Assembly (NCBI GenBank): GCA_003649515.1
Contig: QMSC01000007.1
Location: forward strand, 1 to 17,089
Source of the DNA: Thermoprotei archaeon
GTDB taxonomy: Archaea; Thermoproteota; Thermoprotei; Thermofilales; B20-G17
Direction of reading: 5' to 3'
Length of the DNA: 17,089 bases
The position numbers were made by a program, and so were the translations under genes. Shown piece by piece: positions 13,598-17,089 of the stretch. Each line of letters opens with the position of its first letter. Within the stretch, counting starts at the first letter, position 1. Under the pieces are notes generated by a model, which saw only the letters and a list, made by a program, of their open reading frames with translations, had not been told where the DNA came from and did no database searches.

Positions 13598-14715
13598 TTC
13601 AATTCACCTTTACAACGGAGCTTTGATAACACTTTTTCGTATTCCTCTCTGTTTACGGGGATTTCTACGGGAGAGCCCTTAAAGGAGGACAGTATAATCG
13701 CGTTAACTATCTCAAGCGATTTAAGCCCTTCTTCTCCTGGAATTGCCGGTTCCTTATCCTCAATAATTGCCCTTGCAAAATCCCTAAGTGCTGCTTCATG
13801 ACCTCCTTTAATGTCGGGTAGTATCAGCACATCCTCCTCGACTTCAGGAGTTAAACCCCACGGCACATCGGTGGTCATAAACATAGCCTCTTTAATTGGG
13901 GGACTGAAAAAGGCTATTGTCGCCGATTCCTTATCCATTTTATGTTCGAAATACACAGCCCCCCTATCACCTTGCACCCTCATCCTAATGTACGATGGCT
14001 CTGAAATGCTCGCGGCCGATAAGGTACCCTTAGCACCGTTCTCAAAATCAAGTGAAGCTGCTGCTACGTCTTCTACTTCTATCTTGTGAAGAAGAGTTCC
14101 CGAGAAAGCTGCAACTCTCTTGGGCATAATTCCTATAATCCATTGAAAGAGGTCTATGAAATGTATGGCTTGATTTATTAAGACGCCTCCACCCTCGTAT
14201 TTCCAAGTACCTCTCCACCTAGCCATGTTGTAGTAGGGTTGACTTCTATAACAGAAGTATTCCAGAGAAGCGAAGAGCAGGTCTCCTAAGGTCCCCTGTT
14301 CCACGATCAGTTCTCTGAGCTTCCTGTACTTCTCTGTGAAACGGTGCTGGAAAACAACTCCCAGTTTTACGCCGCTTTTCCTAGCGGTCTTAATCATGTC
14401 ATCCGCTTCCTTAACGCTTATAGCTATGGGTTTTTCGACAAGGACGTGTATTCCTCGCTTAGCAACCTCAATAGCCATGTCCCGGTGAAGGAAATGCGGA
14501 GTACATATCGACACGCTATCCGGCTTTTCCCTTTCCAGCATCTCAATGTAATCGGTATACCATTTGACTTTAAACTCCTCACCAACACTCCTCGCAAGAC
14601 CCTCATTCACATCAGCTATGGCTACAAGCTCCATTTCGTCTATTTCGTGAGCTATCTTAGCGTGACCCTTACCCATTATTCCGACGCCGATGACTGCGTG
14701 TCTAACCTTTCTCAT
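13594..14715 (-). CDS. Gfo/Idh/MocA-family NAD(P)-dependent oxidoreductase
   Basis: A 373-residue dehydrogenase. The N-terminal Rossmann domain has VIGVGIMG (8-15) for the dinucleotide and the catalytic EKP motif at 94-96 (K95, in VLVEKPIAIS). The C-terminal substrate domain carries GGGVLINQAIHFIDLFQW (175-192), where H185 and D188 match the usual catalytic His and partner Asp. The family oxidises sugars, inositols and amino-sugars at a secondary hydroxyl, or reduces keto-sugars. The ATG at 14715 has GAGG 8 nt upstream and a TATA box about 45-55 bp upstream. It is the first gene of the cluster and overlaps the next gene by 4 bp (GTGA). A keto-sugar product handed to that isomerase is a reasonable inference. 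The sugar itself is unknown. Confidence 0.93.
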   Translation of the reverse strand: MRKVRHAVIGVGIMGKGHAKIAHEIDEMELVAIADVNEGLARSVGEEFKVKWYTDYIEMLEREKPDSVSICTPHFLHRDMAIEVAKRGIHVLVEKPIAISVKEADDMIKTARKSGVKLGVVFQHRFTEKYRKLRELIVEQGTLGDLLFASLEYFCYRSQPYYNMARWRGTWKYEGGGVLINQAIHFIDLFQWIIGIMPKRVAAFSGTLLHKIEVEDVAAASLDFENGAKGTLSAASISEPSYIRMRVQGDRGAVYFEHKMDKESATIAFFSPPIKEAMFMTTDVPWGLTPEVEEDVLILPDIKGGHEAALRDFARAIIEDKEPAIPGEEGLKSLEIVNAIILSSFKGSPVEIPVNREEYEKVLSKLRCKGELK

Positions 14716-14756
14716 TGTTTAGGCCTCGCTTCTCAGAGGTAAGGAGATGAAACATG

Positions 14757-14770
14757 GTATTTAAATTATA
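14757..14770 (-). promoter_or_regulatory. TATA box of the sugar cluster
   Basis: Minus-strand TATAATTTAAATACC has its centre about 48 bp upstream of the ATG. Transcription would start near 14737, leaving a leader of about 22 nt that contains the GAGG ribosome site. This is the main promoter candidate for the oxidoreductase-isomerase pair and possibly all four genes. Confidence 0.5.
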
Positions 14771-14842
14771 CAGTGAACATGTTTAAGGAATAGTACTGTG
14801 CAATCAGCGAAAGGCTTTACAGAAAGAAATCCGGTAGCGAGA

Positions 14843-14850
14843 GATTTAAG
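14843..14850 (+). promoter_or_regulatory. Weak TATA-like element of the phosphatase-like gene
   Basis: GATTTAAG lies about 48 bp before the ATG at 14894, with transcription expected near 14872. The match to the TATA consensus is modest and no clear Shine-Dalgarno motif follows. Confidence 0.3.
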
Positions 14851-14893
14851 GCAAACATTATTAGTGCAATAGCCGCCTATTCTCTGAGCAAAA

Positions 14894-16855
14894 ATGATAC
14901 CTAAAAAACTCGTTGTAATAGGGCTTGATGCCCCTGTACCTAAGAAAATATATGAGCTTGCATTGAAGGGCGAGCTACCAAACTTAAAGAAGCTCATCGA
15001 GGGAGGAGTTTACTTTAAAAACTGCTTGACACCTTACCCCACAATTACGCCTCCTAATTGGACTACCATAGTGACAGGAGCGTGGATCGGCACCCATGGA
15101 ATAACGTGTTTTAGCATGCATAAACCAGGTATGCCCCTAAATGAGACCTACCCCGCCTTTGATTCAAGAGACTGCACAGCTGAGTACATCTGGCAAGCAG
15201 CCGAAAGAGTCGGGAAAAGAACAATCATTATCAATTGGCCTACTACATGGCCTCCGACGTTTAAGAAAGGAGTACAAATAGGTGGTGCAGGACTCTCAGT
15301 TAACGAGCTTAGATGCGGAATACCAAGAGGAGAGAGCTTTAGGATAAGTGTTTGTGGCGCTCAACTCTTTACAACGGAGGACATACCACTAGCAACGCTG
15401 ATAAAACTCGTTCCAGCGTCTGGTTGGAAGAACTTGGAAGAGGAAGGGGAATTCCTCGAAGCTAGGCTTCCACTCGAATACAACCACGCTAGATACACTT
15501 ATCAAGAGCCTAGAGAGTGGTGGTTGCTCGTCAAACGAGACTGGAGCTTCGTTATAGTAGCCCCCGAGAAAGATGTAAACAAAGCCTTCTGTAAGCTAGG
15601 CCCAGGCGAATGGAGCGATACTATTGAGTATGTTTTTAAGTCGGAGAAGAAAGAGATTAGGGGAGCGTTTAAGTTCAAGCTCCTCAAGCTGTCTCCAAAT
15701 GAAGTATCCCTATTCATGACACCAATTGGCGCCCTGGACCCAGAAGAGCTTCCCTCATATCCCAAGGAAATAGGCGAAAAAGTTCTCGAGGCAGTTAAAG
15801 AAAGCATACCCATACCCCCTCACAGCGTGTTTAGGGCGCTTAACTTAGGCTGGATCGACGTTGATACGTGGCTTGAATGCATAGACATGGAACATGTATG
15901 GCTAGCAGAAGCTGTGGTTTGGTTGATGAAGAATACTGACTGGGATCTCTTTTTCATGCATGCACACTGCCCTGACTGGGCTTATCATGCCTTCATGAAC
16001 AAAGTTGAACCCTTGGTCACAAAAGATAAGGAAGAGCTCGAGAAATATAGGAGAGCTGAAGTAGGCTTCTACAAGAGCCTTGACAGAATGATAGGTAGAA
16101 TATTAAGCGCTGTTGACCTTAATGAAACCCTTGTAATAATTACCTCAGATCTCGGCGCTAAACCCTCGCTATATCCTAGACCCGTGATTACGGAGATCCT
16201 GGCAAAAGCTGGCCTCCTAAGCTATAAGGTTGATGAGAAGACTGGAGAGAAGGTAGTAGACTGGGGAAACACCCTCGCATATCCTCAACGCTCAGCATAT
16301 ATATACGTTAACTTAAAAGGTAGGGATCCTCACGGCATAGTGGATCCTAAGGACTATGATTCTGTTAGAGACCGCGTAATAAAGGCCTTGTATGATTACA
16401 CGGATCCGGAAACTGGACTGAAGCCAATACTATTTGCCTTAAAGAAGGAGGACGCTAGGATAATAGGCCTCTATGGAGACAGAATAGGGGATATTGTTTA
16501 CGCCCTAGATCCCCGCTTCAAGGGGGAGCACGGGACATTCCTGCCCCCCGGAGAGCTCGGAGAGGGATCACTTAAGGGACTACTAATAATGGCTGGCCCA
16601 GGCATAAAGAAGGGCGAAGTACTAGAAAGAACTTGTTGGCTTACAGATATAGTACCCACAGTCTGCCATCTCATGGAGTTACCCGTGCCAAAGCACGCTG
16701 AAGGAGGGATACTCTACCAGGCTCTTGAAAACCCAAACGGGAAGATGGAGGAACTAAAAAGACTAAGGGAGGAGTATAACGCCTTAAAGGAGAAATACGA
16801 GCGCCTAAAGAGAGCTTTTGAAGCAGACAGCTACTTAACCCATAAATACGAGTAA
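14894..16855 (+). CDS. Alkaline phosphatase superfamily protein (type I phosphodiesterase/pyrophosphatase-like)
   Basis: A 653-residue protein of the archaeal nucleotide pyrophosphatase/phosphodiesterase branch. Expected residues appear in order: metal-binding Asp12 (GLDAP), the nucleophile Thr52 in TPPNWTTIVTG, the HGI element (68-70), Asp361 and His365 in CPDWAYHAFM, Asp419 in ITSDLGAK and His546 in KGEHGTF. In most relatives Asp419 is followed by His as the second metal ligand; here it is Leu (codon CTC). The family hydrolyses phosphate mono- or diesters, and in archaea a few are phosphoglycerate mutases, but this protein lacks that layout. The C-terminus from about 617 is a charged coiled coil (MEELKRLREEYNALKEKYER). 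No signal peptide is seen, so it should be cytoplasmic. It is divergent from the sugar cluster with a 178-bp gap. Substrate unknown. Confidence 0.85.
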   Translation: MIPKKLVVIGLDAPVPKKIYELALKGELPNLKKLIEGGVYFKNCLTPYPTITPPNWTTIVTGAWIGTHGITCFSMHKPGMPLNETYPAFDSRDCTAEYIWQAAERVGKRTIIINWPTTWPPTFKKGVQIGGAGLSVNELRCGIPRGESFRISVCGAQLFTTEDIPLATLIKLVPASGWKNLEEEGEFLEARLPLEYNHARYTYQEPREWWLLVKRDWSFVIVAPEKDVNKAFCKLGPGEWSDTIEYVFKSEKKEIRGAFKFKLLKLSPNEVSLFMTPIGALDPEELPSYPKEIGEKVLEAVKESIPIPPHSVFRALNLGWIDVDTWLECIDMEHVWLAEAVVWLMKNTDWDLFFMHAHCPDWAYHAFMNKVEPLVTKDKEELEKYRRAEVGFYKSLDRMIGRILSAVDLNETLVIITSDLGAKPSLYPRPVITEILAKAGLLSYKVDEKTGEKVVDWGNTLAYPQRSAYIYVNLKGRDPHGIVDPKDYDSVRDRVIKALYDYTDPETGLKPILFALKKEDARIIGLYGDRIGDIVYALDPRFKGEHGTFLPPGELGEGSLKGLLIMAGPGIKKGEVLERTCWLTDIVPTVCHLMELPVPKHAEGGILYQALENPNGKMEELKRLREEYNALKEKYERLKRAFEADSYLTHKYE

Positions 16856-16878
16856 TAGACTCTAATCCTTACCGTAAC

Positions 16879-16883
16879 TTTTT
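16879..16883 (+). terminator. Candidate U-tract terminator after the phosphatase-like gene
   Basis: A run of five T, continuing as TTTATTAT, begins 24 bp after the stop codon at 16853-16855. U-rich tracts of this kind end transcription in archaea without a hairpin. No strong stem precedes it. Confidence 0.3.
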
Positions 16884-16917
16884 ATTATCTCCCTTATTCT
16901 GCTGTTTTCATTCTCGA

Positions 16918-17089
16918 CTAAAGCTCGGGTAATTCTCGAAGCTTTTGTAGGAGCTCAAGCTCGGTGCGTAATACCCTTATCCTCTCCTGTGCATCCACTG
17001 GTAGACCGCATACAGGACAATATTTCGCTGTCGGCGGCAACCATTCACTACATCTAGGACACCTCTCCGGCTTTAGCGCCCTCTTCCCC
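16918..17089 (-). CDS. C-terminal fragment of zinc-ribbon protein, probably archaeal tyrosine recombinase
   Basis: The final 56 residues and the TAG stop (16918-16920) of a protein whose start lies beyond the right edge. The fragment has two Cys pairs: ERCPRC, then after 10 residues YCPVCGLPVD, which together form a zinc ribbon. It ends with a charged helix (AQERIRVLRTELELLQKLRE). From memory, many archaeal phage-type integrases end in just this way: LKP-CPRC, about ten residues ending in a Tyr or Phe before the second pair, then CGLPLD and a helix. The catalytic R-H-R-Y residues would lie outside the window, so the integrase assignment is inference, and other zinc-ribbon proteins remain possible. 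The gene is convergent with the phosphatase-like gene, with 62 bp between them. Confidence 0.6.
   Translation of the reverse strand, partial: GKRALKPERCPRCSEWLPPTAKYCPVCGLPVDAQERIRVLRTELELLQKLRELPEL

Noticed and set aside
14344..14742. Plus-strand open frame of 132 codons
   Set aside because: It lies opposite the start of the oxidoreductase gene, whose Rossmann motifs are clear.
16324..16406. Three GGATCC sites close together in the phosphatase-like gene
   Set aside because: They fall in normal coding codons for Asp-Pro pairs and need no special explanation.
1..17089. CRISPR arrays, tRNA or rRNA genes, insertion sequences
   Set aside because: No regularly spaced repeats, cloverleaf-like sequence, rRNA-like stretch or transposase with terminal repeats was seen on either strand.

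Overview
The window looks like chromosomal DNA of an archaeon, most likely a thermophilic member of the Thermoproteota or a related lineage. Evidence: a replicative-type ATP-dependent DNA ligase, a PriS-like archaeo-eukaryotic primase, a DHH phosphoesterase, a SpoVT/AbrB-PhoU fusion regulator, BRE/TATA-type promoters (some placed for leaderless transcripts), GTG and TTG starts, and a partial protein resembling the tail of an archaeal tyrosine recombinase. No rRNA, tRNA, CRISPR array or insertion sequence was seen. The exact lineage cannot be fixed from the sequence alone.

Layout. (1) 1-791: a minus-strand HTH regulator that runs off the left edge. (2) 792-1216: a 425-bp AT-rich gap holding divergent promoters. 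(3) 1217-5069: a DNA-metabolism block, with a PriS-like primase on + meeting DHH phosphoesterase and DNA ligase genes on -. (4) 5281-7832: a DASS/SLC13-type transporter on + facing a SpoVT-PhoU regulator on -, separated by a short gap with repeated AGTGTAC motifs. (5) 7948-10562: a small unknown protein, a YtcJ-like amidohydrolase and a MarC-family membrane protein; the last two are divergent from one shared TATA region. (6) 10622-14715: a four-gene minus-strand sugar cluster (Gfo/Idh/MocA oxidoreductase, TIM-barrel isomerase, DUF6807/PmoA-like protein, second TIM-barrel isomerase). (7) 14894-16855: a divergent alkaline-phosphatase-superfamily enzyme. (8) 16918-17089: the C-terminal end of a zinc-ribbon protein that resembles the tail of archaeal integrases and runs off the right edge.

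How the genes may work together. The primase, DHH and ligase genes suggest a repair or replication module. The sugar cluster combines a C-H-oxidising NAD(P) dehydrogenase family, two metal-dependent isomerase/lyase folds and a likely beta-sandwich protein. In outline this recalls the bacterial oxidation-assisted glycoside-cleavage systems built on Gfo/Idh/MocA plus TIM-barrel proteins, and it is the best candidate here for an undescribed pathway. Three proteins carry changes at family-defining positions: Ile for Asn in the first SNT motif of the transporter, Leu for the SDH histidine of the phosphatase, and Glu for the motif II Asp of the DHH protein.
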